DNA of 64,000 nt, taken from positions 1 through 64,000 of the forward strand of contig CALCUD010000111.1 of assembly GCA_937906775.1 (NCBI GenBank), in the 5' to 3' direction. The notes beneath the pieces are model-generated. The model saw nothing but the letters and a program-made list of their open reading frames with translations. It did no database searches and was not told where the DNA came from. The position numbers and the translations under genes were made by a program. Below, one piece after another: positions 16,985 to 25,333 of the stretch (its first letter is position 1; every line of letters begins with the position of its first letter). This DNA is from an uncultured Clostridia bacterium (GTDB taxonomy: Bacteria; Bacillota; Clostridia; Christensenellales; Aristaeellaceae).

Positions 16985-17662
16985 TCATTCCCCCGGAAAA
17001 TCTTCCAGCTCCATTTCCTCCGCGATGTCCTTCGCGATATCCATCAAAGAAGTTTCTCCGACATAATACGCTTCATTTTCCCGGATGAAATCAAGCACAT
17101 CGGAATAATCCCCGTTCGCTTTGTCCATCAGTTCATACAGGATCTCCCCCGCGAGATCGTCATCCAGATTTTCATTCTCCGCGGGATTGATATATTCCAG
17201 ATTGAGAATCCATCCGTTATCAAAAGGGCTTTCCGGTTCAAAGTCCGGATCGAAATCCCGGACCTCCGGAATCTCGGAGTAGCTGAGTTCGTCCGCGTCC
17301 CACGCGTCGATCTCCTCATCGGTGGCGTCTTCCAGATGGAAGAATTCCAAAGCATTCTCATCCCGCCCGTGAACCAGATCGTTCAGGGTATCCGTTTCCA
17401 TTTTGACCCGGCCGAGGCACTCCATGGCGTACTCATCGTCATATTCCACACAGTTGTCTTCTTCGGTTTCCCGGATATCCTCCTCCGCCCGCTCCAGCGC
17501 GGCTTTCAGTCCCGGTTCTTCATTGGGATTCCGCCGCATCAGAAGGCAATGATCATAAATCTCCTGCTCTTCCGGAGTAAAATCCGCATAATACTCGATC
17601 CAGTCCGAAGAGTCGCCTTTTCCGAAGGTCACACCGTAATGCATTTCAGCGTCTGAATACAT
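16985..17662 (-). CDS. Hypothetical highly acidic protein
   Basis: 225 residues, extremely rich in Asp and Glu, with no basic patches and no membrane segment. GGAGG lies 10 bases before the ATG at 17662; a TTG two codons earlier is less likely. The C-terminal third (GEILYELMDKANGDYSDVL; YYVGETSLMDIAKDIAEEM) is more structured and helical. Very acidic proteins of this size near mobile elements are sometimes DNA mimics or anti-restriction proteins, but no ArdA or Ocr signature was recognised. Higher GC than the helicase block suggests a different origin. Confidence 0.7.
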   Translation of the reverse strand: MYSDAEMHYGVTFGKGDSSDWIEYYADFTPEEQEIYDHCLLMRRNPNEEPGLKAALERAEEDIRETEEDNCVEYDDEYAMECLGRVKMETDTLNDLVHGRDENALEFFHLEDATDEEIDAWDADELSYSEIPEVRDFDPDFEPESPFDNGWILNLEYINPAENENLDDDLAGEILYELMDKANGDYSDVLDFIRENEAYYVGETSLMDIAKDIAEEMELEDFPGE

Positions 17663-17890
17663 TTTCAATTCCTCCTGAATGTTTTTTATGTCGGAATCAT
17701 CGGATCCGCGGCAATATGATCTTTTCCCGTCACCTATACTTTCTTCACGGCTATCCGTTTCCCTTTATACTTTCCTGCCGAATCCTTCCGGACGGCCAAA
17801 ACCGGCTCCAGGTCGGAGATTTCGCGATTGTATTTTTTACATACACTATCCTGCAGGTGGTTGACCGTTTTGATGGGCATCAGTATCATT

Positions 17891-18643
17891 TTACAAATCG
17901 CAATAAGGAGTATCTGCAAACCCTTTTTCTTTCAACTTGTTGATCTTCATGTCCAGAAATGCTTTCCACGTTCTTTTGAAAAATTGTTGGTTTCCAAAGC
18001 AATGTACAAGCTTCGGACTAAGGAAGTAATAAAGGCGGATAAAAAGTCTTCCGGATGCTGACGCATAAAGAACATGATCACGATATCGACGCAAAGTCCA
18101 GACCTGTGGGCAATCATATGAACCGTATACACAAGTTGCGATATAGCATCCTTTTTTTGTTTTGATCTGTGGATTTGAATTCGATTGATAACCCGTTACC
18201 GTATTGTATTGCTGCTGGAGATTGGGCCCGTATATATCCCCGATCTGAGATTCATATGCCTCAAGTTTTTCAACATCCGCGTTATATTGAGATAATGAAT
18301 ACGAATGAAGCTTACCGTCCGCTTTATCCTTAAGAAGCATCAGAACGGTATGTAGCAGGTCCGCGCTTTGTATTCTGATTGAACTGTATTCAGACATAGC
18401 CGTGATAAATTCCTGATAGTCATGCTTTTCCGCACCGTCAATCGTCTTCAGTGTTTCATTTATCGACTTGAATGAATTCATTAATTTCGCCAATGTCGAT
18501 ATGTTTATTTCATAAGGGTATGGCACACCTGGCTTCTGATGAAAGAATGATGTATACAAATCCGCATAGTCCCTGTTACAGGAATTCAATTCCAGAGCTA
18601 TTTCACACAATTTCTCTTTTACACGGTTTGATCCGTCCATCAT
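17891..18643 (-). CDS. CFI-box C-terminal domain protein
   Basis: 250 residues. The last ~80 residues are a CFI-box-CTERM domain: GCYIATCVYGSYDCPQVWTL, RRYRDHVL, GRLFIRLYYFLSPKLV and a final KGFADTPY. In this family the segment contains conserved cysteines and a semi-hydrophobic helix, and its function is unknown. The N-terminal ~165 residues are helical with no recognised domain. AAGGTGG lies 5 bases before the tandem ATG codons at 18643. It reads left, away from the 18797 gene. The stretch 17663-17890 downstream holds only a weak 50-codon open frame without a ribosome binding site. Confidence 0.75.
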   Translation of the reverse strand: MMDGSNRVKEKLCEIALELNSCNRDYADLYTSFFHQKPGVPYPYEINISTLAKLMNSFKSINETLKTIDGAEKHDYQEFITAMSEYSSIRIQSADLLHTVLMLLKDKADGKLHSYSLSQYNADVEKLEAYESQIGDIYGPNLQQQYNTVTGYQSNSNPQIKTKKGCYIATCVYGSYDCPQVWTLRRYRDHVLYASASGRLFIRLYYFLSPKLVHCFGNQQFFKRTWKAFLDMKINKLKEKGFADTPYCDL

Positions 18644-18796
18644 GTTAACCACCTTTTCCGCATTTTCACAAAATCCCTGACCGTACTGTATCACGTTTCA
18701 CCATGCCCGTGGTCGCTTCGGAAGCGACCGGAAAAGGAGTCTGATGTTTCCGGAACGAAATAGAAAAACAAAACGATCATCATGCGGGAGGTACCT

Positions 18797-19468
18797 ATGT
18801 TTCACTGGAACAGGCGGAGAATCCGGAACGGTTCACCCGAACTGAGAGCGCTCGGACGCGAAGCCCGCGCCTACATTAAAGAGCATCATGTACCGACCGT
18901 TTCCTATTGCATCGGGCCGTTTTCCCCGGCTCCCGCAGAGGAGCCGGAAAAGCCGCAGGTCAAATACAGCATCAAGGATACTGTTTCCTGTGACCGGGAC
19001 GAGCCGAAGGTTCAGCACAATCCCGTCCGTCCCGCGGACGAGCTGCTGCAGGAAGCCCGGCGCGATCCGGATCTGTATGACAGCATCGAAATGGCCCGGA
19101 GCTATCACGAATGGGAAAAGAAAAACTCCGTCCGGAAAAGCTTTTCCAGCGAAGTCCTCCGGCGTCTCGATGAAAGCGGAACACCGTATGTGGATTTCTA
19201 TAAACGCGCGTGGCTGGACAAAAAAATGTTCTACAAGATCAAAAGCGATTACGGCTATAAACCCTCCATGGAAACCGCGGTCAAGTGCTGCTTCGGGCTG
19301 CGCCTGAATATGGAAGAAAGCGCCGGCCTGCTTCAGCTCGCCGGGTATTGCTTCAGCCCCTCCTCCAGCCGGGATCTGGCGCTGAAATTCTGCATCGAGC
19401 ATAACATCCACGATCTGCGGGAGGTCAACTACCTGCTCAGCGGGCTCGGGGAGCGTGTGATGGAATAA
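18797..19468 (+). CDS. Putative regulator with HTH-like C-terminal domain
   Basis: 223 residues. GGGAGG lies 5 bases before the ATG at 18797. The C-terminal ~110 residues match a Clostridia domain found alone or at the end of macro-domain proteins: SFSSEVLRRLDESGTPYVDFYKRAWLDKKMFYKIKSDYGYKPSMETA and so on, a lambda-repressor-like helical fold with the order helix, YKRA, LDKKMFYKI, YKPS, LRLNMEESAGLLQLAGY. The N-terminal half is a proline-rich linker without recognisable domain. The domain probably binds DNA or a protein partner; its target is unknown. A hairpin (GGTCGCTTC-GGAAGCGACC) sits about 85 bases upstream of the start. Confidence 0.65.
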   Translation: MFHWNRRRIRNGSPELRALGREARAYIKEHHVPTVSYCIGPFSPAPAEEPEKPQVKYSIKDTVSCDRDEPKVQHNPVRPADELLQEARRDPDLYDSIEMARSYHEWEKKNSVRKSFSSEVLRRLDESGTPYVDFYKRAWLDKKMFYKIKSDYGYKPSMETAVKCCFGLRLNMEESAGLLQLAGYCFSPSSSRDLALKFCIEHNIHDLREVNYLLSGLGERVME

Positions 19469-19969
19469 CAGAATAGGTTTCACCGTAACTGTTCTGCGCG
19501 GCATGGGGAAAACGGTACTGATCTGCCCGCGGCACAGGAAACCCGCCGCGAAATAGCACATCAGAGCGAATCGGCTCATGTTATAAATCATTTTGAACAA
19601 TTTCAGAATATTTGTTTCCTTCACGCGACACGGCATGTCGCTTTGTGGAAAAGCCGTTTTTTATACAATATCGGCTGATCCTTTTTCTTTTTATGCTGTT
19701 CTTGCTCGTTTTGTGCAGCATATGCCGGATATGTATGACAGAAACGGCCGGATCGCGCGTTGCAAATTCGCCACGCCGCGTCGTGGTCAGACCCGTTTCC
19801 CCCGCGTATGCTGAAACCGCGAACTGAAAAAACAGTTCGCGGGAAACCGGCCGGCGATCCCCGATCAGGATCTCTTCCGCGGCCGGTTCCCCTGACCCGG
19901 ATACGGTGCGGCCGGCATCGGAAGTGCGGCCGGTCCGGAAAAAGAAAGAAAGAAAGGAAAAATGGAACT
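19469..19969. other. Intergenic leader region of the primase module
   Basis: 501 bases with no supported gene. It holds a perfect hairpin (CCGCGAACTG-AAAAAA-CAGTTCGCGG, about 19818-19843) and a regulatory-looking motif shared with the region before 32831. It probably contains the promoter of the DUF2815/primase genes. Confidence 0.5.
19780..19800 (+). promoter_or_regulatory. Shared upstream element, copy A
   Basis: A 21-base stretch beginning GTCGTGGTCAGACCCG matches 32764-32784 at 19 of 21 positions. Looser similarity extends on both sides (an upstream CGCCA...GCCGC block). Both copies lie upstream of rightward phage-like genes and are followed by an inverted repeat. Role as operator or promoter is inferred. 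Confidence 0.5.
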
Positions 19970-20500
19970 ATGAAGAACAACCGTGAAAACCACATCATCA
20001 TCGGACCGGTCCGCCTGGCCTACGCCCATGTATGGGAGCCTGTCTCCTTCAACGGGGAGGCGCCGAGATACTCCTGCGTCCTGCTCATCCCGAAAGAGGA
20101 CACGGAAACCGTCGAAAAAATCTGCCGCGCCTCGGAGTCGGCCCTGATCCGGGACATCGACCGCTTCGGCGGAACGCTGCCCCCGAAGGACGGGCTGCGG
20201 ATGCCGCTGCGCGACGGCGACGCGGAGGACGCCAAAGAGGCTTTCCGCGGCTGCTGGTACCTGAAGGCGAAGAGCCGGATCGCCCCCGGCATCGTGGACA
20301 GGGATCTGCGCAGGATCACATCGCCGGATGAGATCTACTCCGGCTGCACGGTCCGGGCGTCCCTAACCTTTTTCGCCTACAGCAACATCTCCGGCAACGG
20401 GGTGACCTGCGCGCTCGGCAATCTGCAGAAGATCGCGGACGGCGAGGAGCTGGGCCGGTATATGAGCGCCGCGGATGAATTCGCGGACGCGGACCTGTAA
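19970..20500 (+). CDS. DUF2815 phage-type ssDNA-binding protein
   Basis: 176 residues of the DUF2815 family, found in Bacillota phage and integrative-element replication modules and thought to be single-stranded DNA-binding proteins. Diagnostic are the N-terminal IIGPVRLAYAHVWEP, YSCVLLIPKED, GCWYLKAKSRIAP, IYSGCTVRASLTFFAYS and GVTCALGNLQKIADGE. The ATG at 19970 is preceded by AAAGGAAAAATGG. A long upstream in-frame extension is rejected for lack of a ribosome binding site and because it crosses the hairpin-rich leader. It lies 21 bases before the primase-helicase gene. Confidence 0.85.
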   Translation: MKNNRENHIIIGPVRLAYAHVWEPVSFNGEAPRYSCVLLIPKEDTETVEKICRASESALIRDIDRFGGTLPPKDGLRMPLRDGDAEDAKEAFRGCWYLKAKSRIAPGIVDRDLRRITSPDEIYSGCTVRASLTFFAYSNISGNGVTCALGNLQKIADGEELGRYMSAADEFADADL

Positions 20501-20521
20501 GACCGAAAGGAGACATGCGGA

Positions 20522-22771
20522 ATGACGATCTGTACGGCGGATGTGCGGGGCGCGGCGGCAAACTGCTGCTATCCCCGCGAGATGTCCGTTACGAATGAAG
20601 CGGAGCTGAAGGCGGCCGTGGCGCGGGACTATGTCTGCGCCGCGTACCGCGACGGGCGCCGGTCCGCGGAGGGATTCCTCCGGGCCGACTGCCTGCCCAT
20701 GGACTGCGACAACGACCATTCCGACCGCGAGGAGGACTGGATCACGCCGGAGGACGTCGCCCGGATCTTTCCGGGCGTCGGCATGGCGGTACACTACAGC
20801 CGGAACCATATGAAACAGAAAGGGGGGCGGACTCCCCGCCCCCGGTTCCACATCCTGTTTTCCATCGATCCCTGCACGGACGCGGGAAAATACCGGGCGA
20901 TGAAGATCGCCGTGCACGGACTCTGCCCCTTCTTTGACGGGAACGCGCTCGACGCGGCGCGGTTCTTCTTCGGCACGGAAGATCCCGAGGTCGCCTGGAT
21001 CCCCGGCGAAAGGACGCTGGACCGGGCGCTGCGGCAGCAGGAGGACGCCTTCGCGAAACTGCCCTTCCCCGGGGAAAGGATCCCGCAGGGGCAGCGGAAC
21101 AAAACGCTTTCCGTCTTCGCGGCGCGGGTGCTGAAGCGCTTCGGAAACACGGAGGAGGCGCAGAAGCTTTTCCTTGAGCGCGCGGCGGCGTGCGATCCGC
21201 CGCTTCCGGAGGGGGAACTGCGAACAATCTGGCTTTCGGCCTGCCGGTTTTACGCCAAGATCAGCCGGCTCGGGACCTATGTCGCGCCGGAGGAATACCG
21301 CGAGACGGGTTCGCTCCGCCCGAAGGAGCTGACGGAGCTGGCCGAGGCGCGGATCCTGGCAGGCGAATACGCCGACCGGCTGCGCTATTCCGCCGCGACG
21401 CAATACCTGGTTTACAGGGACGGCGTATGGAAGGAAAGCAATGAGGGCGCGGTCGGCATCGCGTGCGAATTCCTCGAGCGCCAGCTGGACGAGCATGCCC
21501 CGGCGCTGAAAAAAGCGGCGGAGCTTCTGAACGGAGCGGAGAGCGCCGTCCGGGAGGCCGCCTGCGCGAAGGGACAGGCGGATCAGGAAACAAACCGGGC
21601 GCGGACGGAGCAGGCGAAGGACCGGATGGAGACCGTCAGGCGGGACTGGAAGGCCGAAGAGGCGTATCAGCGGTTTCTGATGGGCTGCTGCACCTACAGC
21701 AGGGTCAACGCCATCCTGAATCTGGCCAAGCCGATGCTCACGATCGACGTGGCCGACCTGGACGCGGACCCGTATCTGCTGAACACCCCCGGCGGCGAAG
21801 TGGATCTGCGGACCGGGGAACTGACGCCCCACGACCCGCGGCACTACCACACGCGGATGACGAAGGTCACGCCCTCGGAGGAGAACATGGCGGAATGGCT
21901 CGGCCATATCCGCGAGATCACCTGCGGCGATGAGGAGCTGGCGCGGTATTTCCAGCTCACCTCCGGCGAGGAGCTGCTAGGGACCGTGCGGAACGAATGC
22001 CTGCGGATCGAGGTCGGCACCGGCGCGAACGGAAAATCGACCTATACGAACACGAAGCTCCGGGTGATGGGGACCTACGGCGGCCAGATCTCCGCGGAGG
22101 CGCTGACCATGCAGAACAACTACAGCAAGAACTGGGAGATCGGGGAACTCCGGGGAAAGCGGCTCGTCGTCGCCGGCGAGCTGAACGAGTGGCAGCGGCT
22201 GAACGACGCGCTGGTGAAGAAGATCTGCTCCACCGACCCCATCGTCGGCGAAAAGAAGCACAAGGACCCCTTCACCTTCCTGCCGTCGCACTCCGTCGTG
22301 CTGTATACGAACCATCTGCCGCGGGTGAATTCCCGCGACCAGGGCATCTGGCGCAGGCTGAAGGTCATCCCCTTCCGCGCGGCGCTGGACGGCTCCGGAA
22401 AATTCAAGAACTATACGGAATACCTGACGGAGCACTGCGGCGGCGCGGTGCTGAAATGGATGATCGACGGAGCGAAGGCGTTTATCGCGAACGGCTTCGA
22501 GATCGAGGATCCGCCCTGCGTGAAGGAGGCGATCGCGGCGTACCGGTACGAAAGCGACTGGTTCCTGCCCTTCATCCGGGAATGCTGCGAATCGGGACCG
22601 GATCACGAAACACCCTCCGGCGAATTGTATGCCTGCTACAGGGAATTCGCCATGCAGCGGGGTGAACGCGTGCGCTCAGCGGTGGAGTTCTCACGGGCGG
22701 TGCTTCAGGCGGGGTATGAGAGGAAGAGAACCGCGAAGTGCTTTATGATCAAGGGTTTGCGCCCGCTCTGA
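20522..22771 (+). CDS. Phage/satellite-type primase-helicase (Prim-Pol plus D5-like SF3 helicase)
   Basis: 749 residues. The N-terminal archaeo-eukaryotic primase domain shows PMDCDNDHSD near residue 60 (catalytic acidic pair), AVHYSRNH and RPRFHILFSI. The central part is a D5_N-type helical domain. The C-terminal superfamily 3 helicase has Walker A EVGTGANGKSTY near residue 500, Walker B RLVVAGELNEW and sensor VVLYTNHLPRV. The enzyme starts and unwinds replication of phages, satellites and integrative elements. AAAGGAG lies 9 bases before the ATG. GC is much higher than in the left part of the window. No integrase, terminase or structural gene is nearby, so this may be a relic or part of a minimal element. 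Confidence 0.9.
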   Translation: MTICTADVRGAAANCCYPREMSVTNEAELKAAVARDYVCAAYRDGRRSAEGFLRADCLPMDCDNDHSDREEDWITPEDVARIFPGVGMAVHYSRNHMKQKGGRTPRPRFHILFSIDPCTDAGKYRAMKIAVHGLCPFFDGNALDAARFFFGTEDPEVAWIPGERTLDRALRQQEDAFAKLPFPGERIPQGQRNKTLSVFAARVLKRFGNTEEAQKLFLERAAACDPPLPEGELRTIWLSACRFYAKISRLGTYVAPEEYRETGSLRPKELTELAEARILAGEYADRLRYSAATQYLVYRDGVWKESNEGAVGIACEFLERQLDEHAPALKKAAELLNGAESAVREAACAKGQADQETNRARTEQAKDRMETVRRDWKAEEAYQRFLMGCCTYSRVNAILNLAKPMLTIDVADLDADPYLLNTPGGEVDLRTGELTPHDPRHYHTRMTKVTPSEENMAEWLGHIREITCGDEELARYFQLTSGEELLGTVRNECLRIEVGTGANGKSTYTNTKLRVMGTYGGQISAEALTMQNNYSKNWEIGELRGKRLVVAGELNEWQRLNDALVKKICSTDPIVGEKKHKDPFTFLPSHSVVLYTNHLPRVNSRDQGIWRRLKVIPFRAALDGSGKFKNYTEYLTEHCGGAVLKWMIDGAKAFIANGFEIEDPPCVKEAIAAYRYESDWFLPFIRECCESGPDHETPSGELYACYREFAMQRGERVRSAVEFSRAVLQAGYERKRTAKCFMIKGLRPL

Positions 22772-22797
22772 CTATGCGGACGGGCCGTTCCGGGAAA

Positions 22798-22916
22798 GAT
22801 GTGTGCAGGGTTGTGTAGGGTATTCTCATTACTGCTATATAGAAAAAAGAAAAAAGAAAAAGAGAAATATTATATGGAGAAGTATACAGGACACCCTACA
22901 CAACCCTACATTCATT
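22798..22916 (+). repeat. ~118-bp hairpin repeat, copy 1
   Basis: Begins with two similar ten-base units (TGTGCAGGGT, TGTGTAGGGT) and ends with their inverted form (ACCCTACACAACCCTACA). Between them lies a purine tract of GA and A runs flanked by ATATA stretches. The two ends can form a ~40-base imperfect stem. A second, ~90% identical copy starts at 26704. Confidence 0.9.
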
Positions 22917-22930
22917 CATTGCCAACTCCT

Positions 22931-23419
22931 TTATTCCGTGATCCCGCTCAGCAACGCTTCCAGCGTCCGGATGCCCGCCTGTCCTTCTTCATCCGTGCAG
23001 CTGTATTCGTCGAGATCTTCGTCGTGTTCTCCGAATTCGGTATAATCATCCAGCCAGGTGATGTTCCGAACCCGACCTTCCTCCAGTTCAATGATCCCCA
23101 TATAGCTGTAGAAGCTTGTGCGGGTCTGCGTGATTCCGCCGGATTCCGAGGTGCTTGTGAGCATATGGTCGGCGAGCCGGATCTCCAGCCGCTGTTCCCG
23201 GTCCGCCGCCACGCCCGCGTGATATTCCGGCAGCAGCGCGTCCGCGATCTTCCGGTAATCCGTCCGGAGCTTCTTTCCTGCATACTTCTCCGTCAGCTCA
23301 TCAAATGCGGTTTCCATTTCGAAGAGCGTCGGGGATTCGGGCCACCGGCCGTCCAGGATGAGTACGCCTCTGCCGCGTCCCAGTTCCATATCGGTGAGCT
23401 TCACGTTCTTTTCTTCCAT
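22931..23419 (-). CDS. Hypothetical acidic protein
   Basis: 162 residues, not recognised. GGAG lies before the ATG at 23419. The protein is acidic, with a probable alpha/beta core (LGRGRGVLILDGRWPESPTL; YRKIADALLPEYHAGVAADR) and an Asp/Glu-rich C-terminus (EHDEDLDEYSCTDEEG). There is no membrane segment. It is the third gene of a leftward unit behind an XRE regulator and a 40-aa membrane peptide, and ends 15 bases from repeat copy 1. The tight regulator-peptide-protein order recalls small regulated accessory modules; function unknown. Confidence 0.65.
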   Translation of the reverse strand: MEEKNVKLTDMELGRGRGVLILDGRWPESPTLFEMETAFDELTEKYAGKKLRTDYRKIADALLPEYHAGVAADREQRLEIRLADHMLTSTSESGGITQTRTSFYSYMGIIELEEGRVRNITWLDDYTEFGEHDEDLDEYSCTDEEGQAGIRTLEALLSGITE

Positions 23420-23438
23420 TTTCACAAACTCCTTTCCA

Positions 23439-23561
23439 TCACCATTTCCAGATGTCATAATGCCTGTGTTTTCCGCCGAGCATCCTGCCCAGCAGCTCCC
23501 AGATCAGCCAGATCGGGAGATAAACCGGCAGAAAGATGATTTTGAGCAGACAGCCGAACAT
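23439..23561 (-). CDS. 40-aa membrane peptide
   Basis: An ATG at 23561 with an excellent GAGGAGG site 6 bases upstream opens 40 codons. The peptide starts MFGCLLKIIFLPVYLPIWLI, continues WELLGRML and ends in a basic tail (GGKHRHYDIWKW). It is one membrane-spanning helix with a positive C-terminus. The start overlaps the end of the XRE regulator gene (stop TAA, then one base, then ATG), so it is translationally coupled. It could be a small toxin, a membrane anchor or a signalling peptide. No family recognised. Confidence 0.7.
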   Translation of the reverse strand: MFGCLLKIIFLPVYLPIWLIWELLGRMLGGKHRHYDIWKW

Positions 23562-23562
23562 A

Positions 23563-23952
23563 TTAATCCTCCTCTCTTTCCGGCCTCAGGATCCGGAGGC
23601 AGTACCGGTTCAGGACATCCCAGTCCTCCGGCGACATCCGCGCCGTGATCCGGTTCAGCATTTCCACGATCGCCGGATAGAAATCGAAGCTGCCCGACAG
23701 GCCCGCGGGGGTTTCCCGGAACCTTTCCCGGTCGCGGACGGTCATTTCGCCTTCCCCGTACAGGAGCCATTGGGCGCTGATCCCCAGCTCCGCCTGGATG
23801 ATCCTGGCTGTCTGCCAGCTGAGATTGACTTTTTCCTTCTCGATCTGCGAGACAAGCTGGGACGATACGTTGATCTTCCGCGCCAGCTGGCTCTGGTTCA
23901 GGTGCAGGGCCTCCCTTGCCGCAATGAATCTTTCTCTCGGCGTCATTTCCAT
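23563..23952 (-). CDS. XRE-family transcriptional regulator
   Basis: 129 residues. The helix-turn-helix covers about residues 4-62: RERFIAAREALHLNQSQLA, RKINVSSQLVSQIEKEKVN, TARIIQAELGISAQWLL. The GEGEM ending and a short helical C-terminus (PAIVEMLNRITARMSPEDW) are typical of phage-like repressors. The ATG at 23952 has AAGAAG upstream; ATG at 23946 is equally possible. A longer frame upstream has no ribosome binding site. It reads left, divergent from the WYL gene 134 bases away, and probably controls both directions. Confidence 0.8.
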   Translation of the reverse strand: MEMTPRERFIAAREALHLNQSQLARKINVSSQLVSQIEKEKVNLSWQTARIIQAELGISAQWLLYGEGEMTVRDRERFRETPAGLSGSFDFYPAIVEMLNRITARMSPEDWDVLNRYCLRILRPEREED

Positions 23953-24085
23953 CTCTTCTTTCTTCTGTGCTGCACGCGCTTCATCCCCGGGACGCCATGA
24001 GTGTAGCAAAAACAATGGTGCTTCGAAGCACCATTTGTGTTATAATTCCGAAAAACTGAAACATTTTTTCACGGAGCTGAAAGAG

Positions 24086-25144
24086 ATGGGAAAAAGAGTA
24101 AACAATCTGGCGCTCAGAATCGTGGAGATCCTGCGGGACAGGACCGACCGGGATCACCCCATGACCCAGGCGCAGCTGCGGCGCGAGCTGGAGCAGCGGT
24201 GCGGCACGCTGCCCGACCGGGGCGCCATCCGGCGCAATCTGGACGATCTTTGCGATGACTGCCGTTTTCCCATCCGCCGGGCCGGGGATGAAGCGGAAGA
24301 CGGGGATCTGTATGAGAACTACAAAACAGATCTGTATTACGATCATCCCTTCGCCCCGGAGGAAGTGCGCTTTCTGATCGACGGACTTCTGTTCTCCCGG
24401 ATCATCCCGGCGGAAAAACGGAATGAGCTGATCGCGAAGCTGCAGGGCCTGGCCGGAAGCTGGTTCCAGCATCATATGGGCAGCGTCGGATCGCTGGCTC
24501 CGGACGAACCGGCCAATCCGCAGCTTTTTGAGAATATCGCCAGACTCTCGCAGGCCATTGAACAGAAAAGGATGGTCCGGCTGACCTATAACTATCTGCA
24601 GGAGGATTTCCGGCTCCATCCGGTCATGAACAGACGCGGGGAACCCCTGCGTCAGCCGATCCATCCGTATAAGCTGGTCGCGCGGAACGGAACCTATCAC
24701 CTGATCTGCAATCACGACCGGCATGACGATCTGTCGCATTACCGCCTGGACCGGATCACGGACGTGGAGATCACGGAAAAGCCGCGCAAGCCGCTGCGGG
24801 AGGTGTACCGGGACGCCGCGAACCTTGACGCCCGCAGCTATATGGAAAAGAACATCAATATGGCCTTCGGCGAGCCGGAGCGGATCACCTTCGAATGGAA
24901 AAGTGAATCGGTCGCGGACGTGATCGACGCCTTCGGCAGAAAGGTGGAGTTTACAAAGCTTCCGCGGCATTACCGCTGCGTTGTCCGCGTTCCCGGATAC
25001 GATATGTTTTACTGGGCGCTGGCGCATGTTGACGAGGCGACCGTCACGGCTCCGGAATCTCTCGCCCGCCGGATCGCCGATACCCTCCGCCGGAATTCCC
25101 TGAAATACGACAGACTCCTGCAGCAAATGAAAAAGGAGGAATAA
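24086..25144 (+). CDS. WYL-domain transcriptional regulator
   Basis: 352 residues. An N-terminal winged-helix region (LALRIVEILRDRTDRDHPMT, QAQLRRELEQR) is followed by a WYL ligand-binding domain from about residue 155. That domain reads IARLSQAIEQKRMVRLTYNY, then HPYKLVARNGTYHLICNHD with its conserved core, and YRLDRITDVEI. It ends in a C-terminal WCX extension (ITFEWKSE ... VVRVPGYDMFYWALAH). WYL proteins sense nucleic acid or nucleotides and often control defence genes and mobile elements. GGAG and AAGAG precede the ATG at 24086. It lies inside the interval bounded by the two hairpin repeats, divergent from the XRE gene. Confidence 0.85.
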   Translation: MGKRVNNLALRIVEILRDRTDRDHPMTQAQLRRELEQRCGTLPDRGAIRRNLDDLCDDCRFPIRRAGDEAEDGDLYENYKTDLYYDHPFAPEEVRFLIDGLLFSRIIPAEKRNELIAKLQGLAGSWFQHHMGSVGSLAPDEPANPQLFENIARLSQAIEQKRMVRLTYNYLQEDFRLHPVMNRRGEPLRQPIHPYKLVARNGTYHLICNHDRHDDLSHYRLDRITDVEITEKPRKPLREVYRDAANLDARSYMEKNINMAFGEPERITFEWKSESVADVIDAFGRKVEFTKLPRHYRCVVRVPGYDMFYWALAHVDEATVTAPESLARRIADTLRRNSLKYDRLLQQMKKEE

Positions 25145-25333
25145 AAAGGGGGACAATCTCATGACAGACGTCCCGGCATGAAAATCAACGATCAGGTTTT
25201 TACAACGTTGAAAACAGATTACAACGCTGGAAAATCAACAAGTTGCCTGATTTTTTGAAAGGAATTTGTTAAAGGAAAACAGGGCGTTTCTGAAGAATAT
25301 TTTATACAAACAAAAACAGAGAGGGGAATCCCT

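Noticed and set aside
17734..17889. About 50-codon leftward frame between the CFI-box and acidic protein genes
   Set aside because: No ribosome binding site and no recognisable feature; too weak to list as a gene.
20363..21907. 514-codon open frame antisense to the primase-helicase gene
   Set aside because: Arg/Pro-rich shadow caused by high GC; the opposite strand encodes clear primase motifs.
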